This document shows positions 56,087-64,000 of a stretch of DNA of 64,000 nucleotides, in pieces. The stretch covers positions 5,084,001-5,148,000 of the forward strand of contig NZ_CP066831.1 in assembly GCF_016598615.1 (NCBI RefSeq), read 5' to 3'. Position 1 is the first letter of the stretch, and every line of letters starts with the position of its first letter. The notes under the pieces are model-generated. The model was not told where the DNA came from. It saw nothing but the letters and a program-made list of their open reading frames with translations, and made no database searches. A program made the translations under genes and the position numbers. This stretch comes from Streptomyces liliifuscus (GTDB lineage: Bacteria > Actinomycetota > Actinomycetes > Streptomycetales > Streptomycetaceae).

Positions 56087-57627
56087 TCGTCGCACGAGCC
56101 ACCGTCCGCTCCCGCGCCGGCCGCCGACTTGTCCGCGGCCGGTACTCCCAGGAGTTCCGCAACCCGCGCGGTCGGCGTCTTCGGCGAGGTGAGCTCCGTC
56201 CAATTGGCCTTCACCTTGCCGACGACGCTGTATCGGGGCTTCTTGAGCAGCTCCACCACGATCCGGGTCTGTTCGGCGCTCATGCTCAGGGGTTCCGTGG
56301 GGGACAGGACGATGGCGGAGCCCGAGACGCTGTCGTCGAGGCGGACGTTGCGGAGCGCGGTCATCGGGTCGGACTCCCCTCCCAGCGCCAGCCACATGAT
56401 CGTCACCATGCGGGCGTCGCACACCTCGCTGCCCGCCTTCTCGTTCCCCGCCACCAGCACGGACGCGGCGGCGGCGGCGAACTCGGGGACGCGGTTGCCG
56501 CCCCACTCCGTGCCGACGGTCACCTGGCCGGGCGTGGTGGCCGGGGAGATCGCGGTGTCGGAGGTCAGCCCGTAGGTGGCGTCGACGCGCTGCCGTACGG
56601 TCAGCCGCTCGCCCCCGGCGCTGCCACCCGCGAGGTTCTGGACCCGGTCGACGACCTCGGCCCAGTCGGCGGTGCGGCCGGTCCACTCGGGGAAGGCGCA
56701 GTACGTGGATCCGCCGTGCTTCAGACACGACTGGACCTTCGCCGGAGAGTTGGTCGCCCGCTCGCGGGCCGGCGTCGACCCGGCCGGAGTGCCCCCGGAC
56801 TGGCCGACAGCGCCCACCAGCGTGAGGGCGAGCGATCCGGCGACGGCCGCCTTGACGACCGTCGTACGCCCGCCGCTGACCAGCACCGCGACCAGGGCCG
56901 CGAGCAGGACGAGCCCGACGAGGTACAGGACGTGCCAGCCGGCGGGGCGGCCCAGCAGGTCGGAGGGGAACGGGGAGGAGCCGCTCTCGGTGACGACCGG
57001 AACCAGCCAGCTCGTCCAGTTGGAGCCGGACGAGGGCGCCACGAAGAGCATCCCGAAGAGCAGGAGGACGAGGATGACCGGCGCGGCGAAGACCGAGCGG
57101 ACCAGTCGGGCGAAGAGGACACCGAGCGCACCGAACAGCAGGACCGTCAGCGGGCCGACGGCGAGTTCGGCGGGCGAACCGTGTCCGGCCGCGCCGGGCT
57201 TGAGCGCGGCCCAGGTGAACTGGACGAGGACGCACACCGCCGTGAACAGGACGGCCGGGACGATCGACAGCGCGTGGGCGACCGTGCGCCGCCACGGCTC
57301 GACGACCAGCGCGTCGAAGTGGCGGTCCGTGTCGTGCCGGTGGGAGCGGACGACCGCGCGGTTGACGCCCAGCATGACGGCGAGCCCGACCAGCATCGGC
57401 ATGGTCTGCGTGGCCCGGTCGACGTCCTGGAGGACCGGGTAGTCGCCCTGGCTCTGCGTGCTCTGCCACACGATCCAGGCGATGTACAGGGCCGCGATGC
57501 CGAGGAAGGAGACGGTCATGCGCAGCTCGCGCGCCTCGAAGCGGGCGAGTGCGAACACGGCGGCCCAGGAGCGTGGCGGGTGCGTCGGCTCGACGGCCCG
57601 GACGGGTGTCTCGAGAACGGTGCTCAT
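56083..57627 (-). CDS. ABC transporter permease with soluble domain
   Basis: The 514-residue protein starts MSTVLETPVRAVEPTHPPRS and has about six membrane helices in the first 270 residues, then an extracytoplasmic or cytosolic region of 240 residues (SCLKHGGSTYCAFPEWTGR ... GTEWGGNRVPEF ... ARVAELLGVP). It overlaps the ATPase gene by four bases (ATG 57627). Such ABC2-like permease fusions are not specifically identified; substrate unknown. Cys pairs in the soluble part suggest the outer face. Confidence 0.82.
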   Translation of the reverse strand: MSTVLETPVRAVEPTHPPRSWAAVFALARFEARELRMTVSFLGIAALYIAWIVWQSTQSQGDYPVLQDVDRATQTMPMLVGLAVMLGVNRAVVRSHRHDTDRHFDALVVEPWRRTVAHALSIVPAVLFTAVCVLVQFTWAALKPGAAGHGSPAELAVGPLTVLLFGALGVLFARLVRSVFAAPVILVLLLFGMLFVAPSSGSNWTSWLVPVVTESGSSPFPSDLLGRPAGWHVLYLVGLVLLAALVAVLVSGGRTTVVKAAVAGSLALTLVGAVGQSGGTPAGSTPARERATNSPAKVQSCLKHGGSTYCAFPEWTGRTADWAEVVDRVQNLAGGSAGGERLTVRQRVDATYGLTSDTAISPATTPGQVTVGTEWGGNRVPEFAAAAASVLVAGNEKAGSEVCDARMVTIMWLALGGESDPMTALRNVRLDDSVSGSAIVLSPTEPLSMSAEQTRIVVELLKKPRYSVVGKVKANWTELTSPKTPTARVAELLGVPAADKSAAGAGADGGSCDE

Positions 57628-58502
57628 GCGGCCGCCACCTCCGAGGCCTCGCCGTCGAGGGTGAGCAAGTAGCCGTCCTCCAGGGTCGGTTCGACGAGGT
57701 CGGCGCCCTCGGGGGGCTCGCCTACGTTGCGGAAGGAGCCGGTGCCGGTGCGCCATCCGGCCCACGCGCCCGGGTCGCGTTCGGTGCTGCTCCACACCCG
57801 GCCCGCCGCCCGTGCGGTCAGCTCGGCCGGGGTGCCCTCGAAGCGGACACGGCCGCGGACCATGACGATCACACGGTGGCAGAGCATCGCGACGTCCTCG
57901 GTCTGGTGGGTGGAGAGCAGCACGGTCCGCCCCTCCCCCGCCCGGGCGATCAACTCCCGGAAACGCATGCGCTGTTCGGGGTCGAGGCCGACGGTCGGCT
58001 CGTCGAGGACCAGGAAACCGGGGTCGCCGACGAGGGCCGCGGCCAGCGCGACCCGCTGCCGCATCCCGCCGGAGAGCTTCTTGATGCGCTTGCCCCGTAC
58101 GTCGGACAGCGCGACGTCCTCCAGGACCCGCCGCACCTCGCGGTGGCGGGCGGTGCGGTCCGTCAGCTCCTTGAGGATCGCCACGTAGTCGACGAACTCG
58201 AAGGCCGTGAAGTCCGGGTGGAAGCCGGGTGACTGCGGCAGATAGCCCAGCGCGCGCCGCACCTCCTGCCGTCCGGCGGTCGTGGCGGGGTCGTTGCCGA
58301 GCACCGTGAACGCCCCCTTGTCCGGGGGCACGGCGGTGGCCAGTACCCGCAACAGGGTTGTCTTTCCTGCCCCGTTGGGACCGAGCAGCCCGGTGACGCC
58401 CTCGCCGAGCCGCACCGACACGTCGTCGAGCGCGGCCGTGCCGCCGTAGCGGAGGGTCAGCCCGGAGGCGGACACCGTCGGCGTCGTAGGAAGGTCAGAC
58501 AT
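57624..58502 (-). CDS. ABC transporter ATP-binding protein
   Basis: The 292-residue protein has Walker A GPNGAGKT near 40, Q loop YLPQSPGFHP, signature LSGGMRQRVALAAAL, Walker B FLVLDEPTVGLDPEQR and H loop STHQTEDV. It is typical of export-type ABC-2 transporters. It lies in an operon with the sigma factor genes upstream and two permease-like genes downstream, each overlapping by four bases. Confidence 0.9.
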   Translation of the reverse strand: MSDLPTTPTVSASGLTLRYGGTAALDDVSVRLGEGVTGLLGPNGAGKTTLLRVLATAVPPDKGAFTVLGNDPATTAGRQEVRRALGYLPQSPGFHPDFTAFEFVDYVAILKELTDRTARHREVRRVLEDVALSDVRGKRIKKLSGGMRQRVALAAALVGDPGFLVLDEPTVGLDPEQRMRFRELIARAGEGRTVLLSTHQTEDVAMLCHRVIVMVRGRVRFEGTPAELTARAAGRVWSSTERDPGAWAGWRTGTGSFRNVGEPPEGADLVEPTLEDGYLLTLDGEASEVAAA

Positions 58503-58586
58503 GCGTGACTCCTGTGGAAGAGAGCGGAAGCAGGGGGAGACGGCGGCCGGGGTACGGCACCGGCGCCGGAGGAAGGGCGGTGGCCC

Positions 58587-58748
58587 TCACCCGTCGCCCC
58601 CGTCGTAGGAGGAAGAAGAGGAACTGCGGTTGCCGGAGCTCTTCGGGAGCAGGACGGCGATGAAGTGGAGGACCCGCAGGACGACCGAGGCGGTCATCAG
58701 CAGCCCGGCCTTCAGCAGCTTGAGCCTCCTGCGCGTGGCGTCGGACAT
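58587..58748 (-). CDS. 53-residue small protein overlapping the anti-sigma gene
   Basis: ATG 58748 overlaps the stop of the anti-sigma gene by one base (TGATG). The first half (RRRLKLLKAGLLMTASVVLRVLHFIAVLL) is a basic end plus a single membrane helix; the tail is Ser-rich (NRSSSSSSYDGGDG). It lies between the anti-sigma factor and the ABC ATPase. Function unknown; a small membrane subunit is plausible. Confidence 0.65.
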   Translation of the reverse strand: MSDATRRRLKLLKAGLLMTASVVLRVLHFIAVLLPKSSGNRSSSSSSYDGGDG

Positions 58749-59644
58749 CACGCGGCACCTCCGTCCGTGTGGCCCGCGAACGGTGTGTGCGCGGACGTCG
58801 AGTCGAATCGGTCGCGGCCGAGGTAGAAGAGCCCGGCGGCGAGTGCGGCGACCGCGGCCGCGACGCCCTGCCCCGCCGCGGTGTACGGCGCGAGGGTCTC
58901 CTGGGCCGTCTGCTCCGCGACCACCAGCAGGGCGACCCACGTTCCGCCGACCAGGCCGGGCGCGAGGACCGGGCCGAGCCGGGGCGTCAGCGCGAGCCCG
59001 GTCGCGGTGAGCGCGAGCGCGGGCAGCAGCCAGGCCAGCGCCCGCAGTCCGTACGAGGGAAGCGCCAGCGTGGCAAGGCCGTTGAGGACGAGCGCGACGG
59101 CCAGCACGGGAACCGTGCGGATCATCAGCAGCCGGAACCCGTGCATCGGCGACACCACGGCCATCTCGTACGTCGGGTCGAGCACCGGCCCGTACGACAG
59201 CGCGACCCCGGCCAGGGGCAGCAGCGGTGCGAGGGCCAGGAACATCGCCGGGGACTCGGGCGTCCGGGCGGCGTTGGCGACGATCACCGTGATGACCAGC
59301 ACGGCGACGACCGCGCCCAGCCAGGACCTGCGCAGCACCGGTGTCGCGGCGAGCAGCCGGGCGGTGTGGTCGGCCACGCCGATCCGGACGAGCAGCGACT
59401 CCAGGAACCCCTGCCGTGGCGCGTCCAGTTCGGCGTCGAGCCGCTCCCATCCCGCGTCCAGGGCGACCGGGTCGCCCACCTCGGCGAGCTGTGCCCGGCA
59501 GCGTGCGCAGGCGAGGAGATGTGTGTCGGCCGACCAGAGCATCGGCGCGGCCAACTCGCCCCGCGCGTACGCCCGGAGGTCGTCCTCCGCGACGTGCCAG
59601 GTCATGCCGTCCGCCTCGCTCGTGCCGTTCGTGTCGCTGCTCAT
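58748..59644 (-). CDS. zinc-finger anti-sigma factor with multiple membrane helices
   Basis: The 298-residue protein has an N-terminal zf-HC2 domain with HLLACARC (H-x3-C-x2-C) near 46-51, then about six membrane helices (from LGAVVAVLVITVIVANAA on). The anti-sigma domain would hold the upstream ECF sigma factor; many ZAS proteins have one helix, so six is unusual. ATG 59644 overlaps the sigma stop by four bases. Confidence 0.87.
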   Translation of the reverse strand: MSSDTNGTSEADGMTWHVAEDDLRAYARGELAAPMLWSADTHLLACARCRAQLAEVGDPVALDAGWERLDAELDAPRQGFLESLLVRIGVADHTARLLAATPVLRRSWLGAVVAVLVITVIVANAARTPESPAMFLALAPLLPLAGVALSYGPVLDPTYEMAVVSPMHGFRLLMIRTVPVLAVALVLNGLATLALPSYGLRALAWLLPALALTATGLALTPRLGPVLAPGLVGGTWVALLVVAEQTAQETLAPYTAAGQGVAAAVAALAAGLFYLGRDRFDSTSAHTPFAGHTDGGAA

Positions 59645-60183
59645 GCCAACTCCTCCCGCAGCTGCTTGCGGGCCCGCAGGGCCCGTGTCTTGACCGTCCC
59701 CGGCGGGATGCCGAGCAGGACGGCCGCCTCCCTGGTGGTCAGCCCGTCGATGACCGTGGCCTGGAGGACCGCCCGCAGCTCCGGCGACAGCCGGACGAGG
59801 GCGCCCGCGAGGTCCCCGTGCTCCACCCCCGCGAGCACGCGCTCCTCCGCGGACGCCTCGTCCCGGTGCCGCAGCCGGGCCAGCGCCTGCCGCAGCCGGC
59901 CCCGGGCGCCGTCGCCGCGCAGCGCGTCGATCAGCCGCCGGGAGCCGATGCGCCACAGCCAGCCGGCCACATCGCCCTCCTCGCGGTAGCGGGCACTGCC
60001 GCGCCAGACCGCGAGGAACGTCTCCTGTACGACGTCGTCGACGATCCCGGCATCCGCGCACCGACCGCGCAGCCGTGCTCCGAGCCACGGCGCGTACCGC
60101 CGGTACAGCTCTTCGAAGGCGCGCCGGTCACCGTCCGCCGCGATGGCCCGCAGCAGATCCCCGTCGCTTCTCGTTTCCCTCAC
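59641..60183 (-). CDS. ECF RNA polymerase sigma factor
   Basis: The 180-residue protein has region 2 (FEELYRRYAPWLGARLRGRCADAGIVDDVVQETFLAVWRG) and region 4 (VIDGLTTREAAVLLGIPPGTVKTRALRARKQLREEL). It lies upstream of and overlaps the zinc-finger anti-sigma gene, a standard pair. It directs transcription of this ABC operon and probably other genes. ATG 60183 fits the family start. Confidence 0.92.
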   Translation of the reverse strand: MRETRSDGDLLRAIAADGDRRAFEELYRRYAPWLGARLRGRCADAGIVDDVVQETFLAVWRGSARYREEGDVAGWLWRIGSRRLIDALRGDGARGRLRQALARLRHRDEASAEERVLAGVEHGDLAGALVRLSPELRAVLQATVIDGLTTREAAVLLGIPPGTVKTRALRARKQLREELA

Positions 60184-60274
60184 ACCCCCTCATCGCACGA
60201 GCCCCACCGATCGGTTCACGTCTGCGCGAGAACTTTCCGGAACCCGGCATTCACCTTGACAGGTCCCCGGCCAT

Positions 60275-60314
60275 CCACCACCCTTTCACTACTCAATTAG
60301 TGAAAGGGTGGTGG
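60275..60314. promoter_or_regulatory. 40-bp perfect palindrome, operator of the YtrA-type regulator
   Basis: CCACCACCCTTTCACTA (60275-60291) and TAGTGAAAGGGTGGTGG (60298-60314) are perfect 17-bp inverted copies around CTCAAT. The right arm ends seven bases before the GTG of the regulator and overlaps its ribosome binding site. A TTGACA (-35-like) lies 14 bases left of it. An autorepressor site is very likely. Confidence 0.85.
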
Positions 60315-60320
60315 TCGGTT

Positions 60321-60710
60321 GTGGTCGAGTACCGCATCGACCGGCGCAGCGGTGTCGCCACGTACGTCCAGATCGTCCAGCAGACCAAGCAGGCCCTGCG
60401 GCTGGGCGTCCTCGAACCGGGCGACAAGCTCCCCACGGCCCGTGAGGTCGTGGAGGCCACCGCGATCAATCCGAACACCGTTCTGAAGGCCTACCGCGAG
60501 CTGGAGCGCGAGGGCCTGGTCGAGGCCAGACGCGGCCTCGGCACATTCGTACGGCGCTCGCTGGGCGCCGCACCCGCCGACCACACCGCCCTGCGCTCGA
60601 AGCTGACCGCCTGGGTGGACGAGGCACGCAAGGAAGGCCTGGAGCGCGAGGACATCGGCGCGCTCTTCGCCTCCGTACTGGACGAGAAATGCCCTGAGGG
60701 GGAGCGATGA
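60321..60710 (+). CDS. YtrA-subfamily GntR regulator
   Basis: The 129-residue protein has a GntR winged helix (TYVQIVQQTKQALRLGVLEPGDKLPTAREVVEATAINPNTVLKAYRELEREGLV) and a very short C-terminal helix pair, the layout of YtrA repressors. It lies beside ABC-transporter genes, as YtrA does in Bacillus. GTG 60321 has AGGGTGG upstream and overlaps the palindrome's right arm region. It overlaps the ATPase gene by four bases. It probably represses the operon and itself until an antibiotic or envelope signal arrives. Confidence 0.9.
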   Translation: MVEYRIDRRSGVATYVQIVQQTKQALRLGVLEPGDKLPTAREVVEATAINPNTVLKAYRELEREGLVEARRGLGTFVRRSLGAAPADHTALRSKLTAWVDEARKEGLEREDIGALFASVLDEKCPEGER

Positions 60711-61720
60711 ACAGGGTTGGGGACGGGACCGCGCTGACAGCGGCCGGGCTGGGCAAGCGGTATCGGCGCCGACGCGGCCATGTGCTGCGGGACTGCTCCT
60801 TCCGGCTGCCGGCCGGCCGGATCTGCGCCCTGGTCGGACCGAACGGCGCGGGCAAGTCGACGCTCCTGCAACTGGCGGCCGGTCTGATACGCCCCACCGA
60901 GGGCACCTTGACCGTCCTCGGCACCAGCCCCGCCGGGGCCCGCGAGCGCTTCGCCTACGTCGGCCAGGGCAAACCGCTGCCGCCCCAGCTCACGGTCGCC
61001 GCCACGCTCCGCCTCGGCGCCGAGCTGAACCGCGCCCGCTGGGACCGATCGGCCGCGGAACGCATCGCGTACGGACACCCCACCGCCCAGGGCGCCCGGG
61101 ACGGCGCCCTCGACCCCACCGCGAGGATCCGCTCCCTCTCTGGCGGCCAGCGCACCCGCGTCGCCCTGGCCCTGGCCTTCGGCAAACGGCCCGAGCTGAT
61201 GCTGCTGGACGAGCCGATGGCCGACCTCGACCCGCTCGCCCGGCGCGAACTCCTCGGGGCACTGTTGGGCGAGGCCGCCGAGCACGGCACGACGATCGTG
61301 ATGTCCTCGCACGTCGTCGCCGAGCTGGAGGGCGTCTGCGACCACCTGCTCCTCATGGGCGGCGGCCGGATCCGGCTCGGCGGCGACCCGGAGGAGCTGC
61401 TCGCCGCGCACACCCTGGTCACCGGCCCGCCGCGCGACCTCACCGGCCACACCGTCGTCGAGTCACGCGACACGGGCCGCCAGCTCACGGCCCTGATCCG
61501 CCCGGACGGCCCACTGTCCGACGACTGGCAGACCGCCGCGCCCTCCCTGGAGGAACTGCTCCTGGCCCATCTGCGCAACCCGAAGGCACCCGACCTGTTC
61601 ACCGAGGACGCCGCAGCGGGCGAGGAGAAGAGCGGGAGCGAGGCGGCAGAGGCCGAAGCGGCCGGCGAGACCGGAGAGGCCGAAGAAGGCCAGGAGAACG
61701 AGGAGAACGCGCGCGCATGA
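60707..61720 (+). CDS. ABC transporter ATP-binding protein
   Basis: The 337-residue protein has Walker A GPNGAGKS near 46, signature LSGGQRTRVALALAF, Walker B LMLLDEPMADLDPLAR and H loop SSHVVAEL, then a 60-residue acidic Glu/Ala-rich C-terminal tail (AEAAGETGEAEEGQENEENARA). Such tails are unusual in the family. It overlaps both neighbours by four bases and works with two permeases. Confidence 0.9.
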   Translation: MNRVGDGTALTAAGLGKRYRRRRGHVLRDCSFRLPAGRICALVGPNGAGKSTLLQLAAGLIRPTEGTLTVLGTSPAGARERFAYVGQGKPLPPQLTVAATLRLGAELNRARWDRSAAERIAYGHPTAQGARDGALDPTARIRSLSGGQRTRVALALAFGKRPELMLLDEPMADLDPLARRELLGALLGEAAEHGTTIVMSSHVVAELEGVCDHLLLMGGGRIRLGGDPEELLAAHTLVTGPPRDLTGHTVVESRDTGRQLTALIRPDGPLSDDWQTAAPSLEELLLAHLRNPKAPDLFTEDAAAGEEKSGSEAAEAEAAGETGEAEEGQENEENARA

Positions 61721-62733
61721 CGACTCTCCTCGCCTCCGACGGCACTTCCACCGGCAGCTCCCCACGCGCCGGCCGCGGCCTCGCCCGGTCCGTGCTGCGC
61801 CTGCACCGGTCGGCCCTGTGGTTCTGGCTGCTGCTGGTCGTGGTCCTGTCGGCGACGATGCTGTGGGCGTACGGTCCGGGCTACGACGCCGCCGACACGG
61901 ACCTCCGGGAGAGGTGCCGCGCCAGCGTGGAGGCCTGCCACTTCCCCGACGGCTCCGCGTTCCACAGGTACGACAGGGCCTTCTCGTACAGCACCCTCGT
62001 CGTCACGTACTTCCCCTTCCTCGTCGCCGTCTGGGCGGGCGCGGCCCTCATCGCCCGCGAACTGGAGACCGGCACCGCGCACCTCGCCTGGACCCAGTCC
62101 GTCTCCCCCACCCGCTGGCTCACCGCGAAGCTCGCCGTGCCCGCGCTGATCATCACCGCGGGCTCGGCCGTACTGGTCCCGCTGCACCGTCTGATGTGGA
62201 CCCAGGACGTGGGGCTGCGCTCGATCGACTGGTACGACCGGAGCATCTACCCGTCGAGCGGAACCGTCCCGCTCGCCTACGCCCTGTGCGGCCTGGCCCT
62301 CGGCGCGCTGGCGGGCCTGGTCGTCGGCCGCGCGCTGCCCGCTCTGGGCGTCGCCTTCGCGGCCCTGCTGGCCGTGTTCTACCTGGGCGCCGAGTACCGC
62401 CTGAGCCTGTGGCCGACGGTCACGGTCACCGGCGCCAAAGCCCTGAACCTGCCGGACGACGCTCTTCAGCTCGACCGGGGCGTGATCACGGACGAGGGCA
62501 CCCGGATCGCCAACAACATGGCCTGCACCGACGCCGACGGCGCGGCCGGCCTCCGGCACTGCCTGGCCGACAGCGGCCTCGACGAGATCTGGGCCACCTA
62601 CCACCCGAAGTCCCACTTCTGGCCGCTCCAGCTCGCCGAGACCGGTGTCGTGCTGGCCGTCGCCGCCCTCGCGGTCACCGCCGCGTTCGTCCTGCTCCGC
62701 CGCCGCACCGCCACAGAAGGGGTAGCCGTATGA
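61717..62733 (+). CDS. ABC transporter permease, first of two paralogues
   Basis: The 338-residue protein has six membrane helices with a conserved cytoplasmic loop ELETGTAHLAWTQSVSPTRWL. The same loop occurs in the next gene, showing duplication. It overlaps the ATPase and the next permease by four bases. The exporter substrate is unknown. Confidence 0.88.
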   Translation: MTTLLASDGTSTGSSPRAGRGLARSVLRLHRSALWFWLLLVVVLSATMLWAYGPGYDAADTDLRERCRASVEACHFPDGSAFHRYDRAFSYSTLVVTYFPFLVAVWAGAALIARELETGTAHLAWTQSVSPTRWLTAKLAVPALIITAGSAVLVPLHRLMWTQDVGLRSIDWYDRSIYPSSGTVPLAYALCGLALGALAGLVVGRALPALGVAFAALLAVFYLGAEYRLSLWPTVTVTGAKALNLPDDALQLDRGVITDEGTRIANNMACTDADGAAGLRHCLADSGLDEIWATYHPKSHFWPLQLAETGVVLAVAALAVTAAFVLLRRRTATEGVAV

Positions 62734-63569
62734 GTGCCTTCGCCGTGAAAGGGACAGCCGAGACCCCCGGAGTACCGCCCGGCGGGCCGGTCAAGGGGCT
62801 GCCGTGGGCCGTGCTGCGGCTGCACCGCGCGGCGCTCGCCGTGTGGGGCGCCTTCCTGCTGGCCACCATCGGCATGCTGGTGTGGGAGGCCGGGATCAAC
62901 GCGGACTCCGTACGGGACCGGATCGCCGCCTGCGGCCACGACCCCGGCCTGTGCCGTATCAGGGCGGTGGTCGACTACGGCGGGACCATCGGCTGGGCCT
63001 CCACCCTCGTCTACTACAGCTTCTTCGCCGTGGCCGCGTTCGCCGGCGGCGCGCTGATCGGACGTGAGCTGGAGAACGGCACCGCGCAGCTCGCCTGGAC
63101 GCAGTCCGTCTCGCCGACGCGGTGGCTGGCCGCCACGCTCGCCGTTCCGGCGGTGCTGCTGGTGGCAGGCGGCACGGTGTTCGTGTTCGTGTTCCGGTGG
63201 GCCTGGGCGGCCAACCGGGACCTGATGGGCGACGACTGGACCTTCAACGACGTGTTCGCCGCGCGAGGGCCCGCCCTGGTGGCGTACGGGCTGTGCGCGC
63301 TGGGCGTGGGCGCGCTCGCCGGGGTCGTGCTGCGGCGGTCGCTGCCCGCGCTGGGGGTCGCCTGCGGGGTGATGTACCTGATCAACCACAACCTGGAGAA
63401 GTCCCGCGAGGATCTCTGGCCGACGGTTGCCTCCGGCGGTTCCGGCGGCCAATTCCATCCCGAGTCCCACTACTGGCCGATGCATCTCGTGGAGACCGGG
63501 ATTGTGCTCGGGGTCGCCGTTGTTGCCACCGGGGCGGCATTCTGGGTGCTTCGGCGGCGTACGGGCTGA
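62730..63569 (+). CDS. ABC transporter permease, second of two paralogues
   Basis: The 279-residue protein has six membrane helices and the loop ELENGTAQLAWTQSVSPTRWL, nearly the same as in the preceding permease (ELETGTAHLAWTQSVSPTRWL). ATG 62730 overlaps the previous stop. The two would form a heterodimeric permease powered by the ATPase. A dispersed repeat and strong hairpin follow. Confidence 0.88.
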   Translation: MSAFAVKGTAETPGVPPGGPVKGLPWAVLRLHRAALAVWGAFLLATIGMLVWEAGINADSVRDRIAACGHDPGLCRIRAVVDYGGTIGWASTLVYYSFFAVAAFAGGALIGRELENGTAQLAWTQSVSPTRWLAATLAVPAVLLVAGGTVFVFVFRWAWAANRDLMGDDWTFNDVFAARGPALVAYGLCALGVGALAGVVLRRSLPALGVACGVMYLINHNLEKSREDLWPTVASGGSGGQFHPESHYWPMHLVETGIVLGVAVVATGAAFWVLRRRTG

Positions 63570-63596
63570 GCGGTTGGATGTACGTGCGGGGTGTTT

Positions 63597-63651
63597 GTGG
63601 CTGATCGCGCAGTTCCCCCGCGCCCCTGAAGGGGCGAAGCCCCTTCAGGGG
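63597..63651 (+). terminator. dispersed repeat and terminator after the ABC operon
   Basis: The dispersed Streptomyces repeat (from about 63597) runs into CCCCTGAAGGGG (63623-63634) and CCCCTTCAGGGG (63640-63651), a 12-bp perfect stem with a 5-base loop. Confidence 0.85.
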
Positions 63652-63743
63652 GGTGCGGCCCGACGCCGGGGAGCCGCCCCCCGCTATCCCGCACGTCATG
63701 TCGCCGTAACCGGTCATTCAGACGGGCTTGCGACGCTCAGGCA

Positions 63744-64000
63744 ATGAACCCCGCCGCGCCCGAGCCCTCGCCTCCACCGGAGCACGAGCCCTCGTCCGTG
63801 AGGGAGAACGGAAGCCCGCACATCCCCGTACAGCTCCCGCCCGCCCTCTCCGACGCGCCCGTTTCGGCCCCGGCGCGGAAGAATGGGTTCATGAGTCAGC
63901 CCAACGCCAGCGCACAGGTCCAGCACCCGCAGCCGTCCGTCGGCTCCATAGCCGCGCACCGCCCGCACACGGTGGCGGCGAACGTCTCCGACCTGGAGCC
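63744..64000 (+). CDS. ppk: N-terminus of polyphosphate kinase (partial)
   Basis: An open frame from ATG 63744 runs to the right edge. The part from the second in-frame ATG at 63891 (MSQPNASAQVQHPQPSVGSI then AAHRPHTVAANVSDLE) matches, from memory, the start of Streptomyces polyphosphate kinase. Ppk makes polyphosphate from ATP in the cytosol. The first 49 residues are Pro-rich and may not be translated, so the true start may be 63891. The position fits the conserved gene order near mshD. Confidence 0.7.
   Translation, partial: MNPAAPEPSPPPEHEPSSVRENGSPHIPVQLPPALSDAPVSAPARKNGFMSQPNASAQVQHPQPSVGSIAAHRPHTVAANVSDLE

Noticed and set aside
63714..63968. 84-codon minus-strand frame at the right end
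   Set aside because: It is antisense to the start of ppk and has no motif.

Overview
The window is high-GC actinobacterial DNA and almost certainly a Streptomyces core chromosome. The markers are glnR, the WhiG anti-sigma factor rsiG, the nickel regulator nur, mycothiol synthase mshD, the start of a polyphosphate kinase gene, many GTG and leaderless starts, and several copies of the Streptomyces intergenic repeat built on GTCGCGCAGTTCCCCGCGCC. From rsiG (about 17.3 kb) to the right end the gene order resembles, from memory, the S. coelicolor SCO4184 to SCO4145 region read in reverse. I saw no tRNA, rRNA, CRISPR array, transposase or integrase.

Layout. 0.7-6 kb: a nitroreductase-hemerythrin fusion, a HelD-type helicase, a TetR regulator, and a quinone oxidoreductase behind a SoxR-type operator. 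6-15.3 kb: an accessory-looking island. It has three winged-helix regulators sharing one C-terminal domain, a membrane protein carrying the same domain, a double aminoglycoside-phosphotransferase-like kinase, a single kinase of the same family, a HAD phosphatase and three tiny hydrophobic proteins encoded opposite the regulators. 15.5-31.9 kb: an Eis-type acetyltransferase, rsiG, dtd, a YgfZ-like protein, nur, a nitrobindin-like protein, three tandem exported proteins, a thiosulfate sulfurtransferase with DUF1416 behind a cysteine-containing leader peptide, a DUF2993 lipid-binding protein, MoaD-like and membrane proteins, glnR and a LacI regulator. 32-41 kb: two secreted or membrane serine proteases, an MprAB-like two-component system, an ECF sigma factor with a membrane partner, and a methyltransferase. 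41-54 kb: a membrane NACHT NTPase with two small overlapping or adjacent genes, an intradiol-dioxygenase lipoprotein, a bifunctional pectate lyase-pectinesterase, an ABC exporter, a second DUF2993 protein and a secreted 5'-nucleotidase. 54-64 kb: mshD, an ABC operon controlled by an ECF sigma/anti-sigma pair, a YtrA-type GntR operon with a second ABC transporter, and the 5' end of ppk.

How the genes work together. The strongest candidate for an undescribed system is the 6-15.3 kb island. Each of the three regulators has a small membrane-protein gene pointing away from it. At least two of the shared intergenic regions carry a near-identical AGTTGG-y-AACCAACT palindrome, and all three regulator genes have a -10 box six bases before a GTG, so they look leaderless. 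Two regulators head co-directional strings of kinase, phosphatase and membrane-sensor genes. This suggests a regulator that senses a small molecule whose phosphorylation is set by the kinase/HAD pair, with the membrane peptide as output. That function is inference; the architecture is visible in the sequence. Other useful signals are a CTCAGGG motif in direct repeats before both the HtrA-like protease and the two-component system, a 40-bp perfect palindrome at the YtrA-type regulator, a 36-bp-arm nested palindrome at 27 kb, and a probable cysteine-sensing attenuator upstream of the sulfurtransferase.
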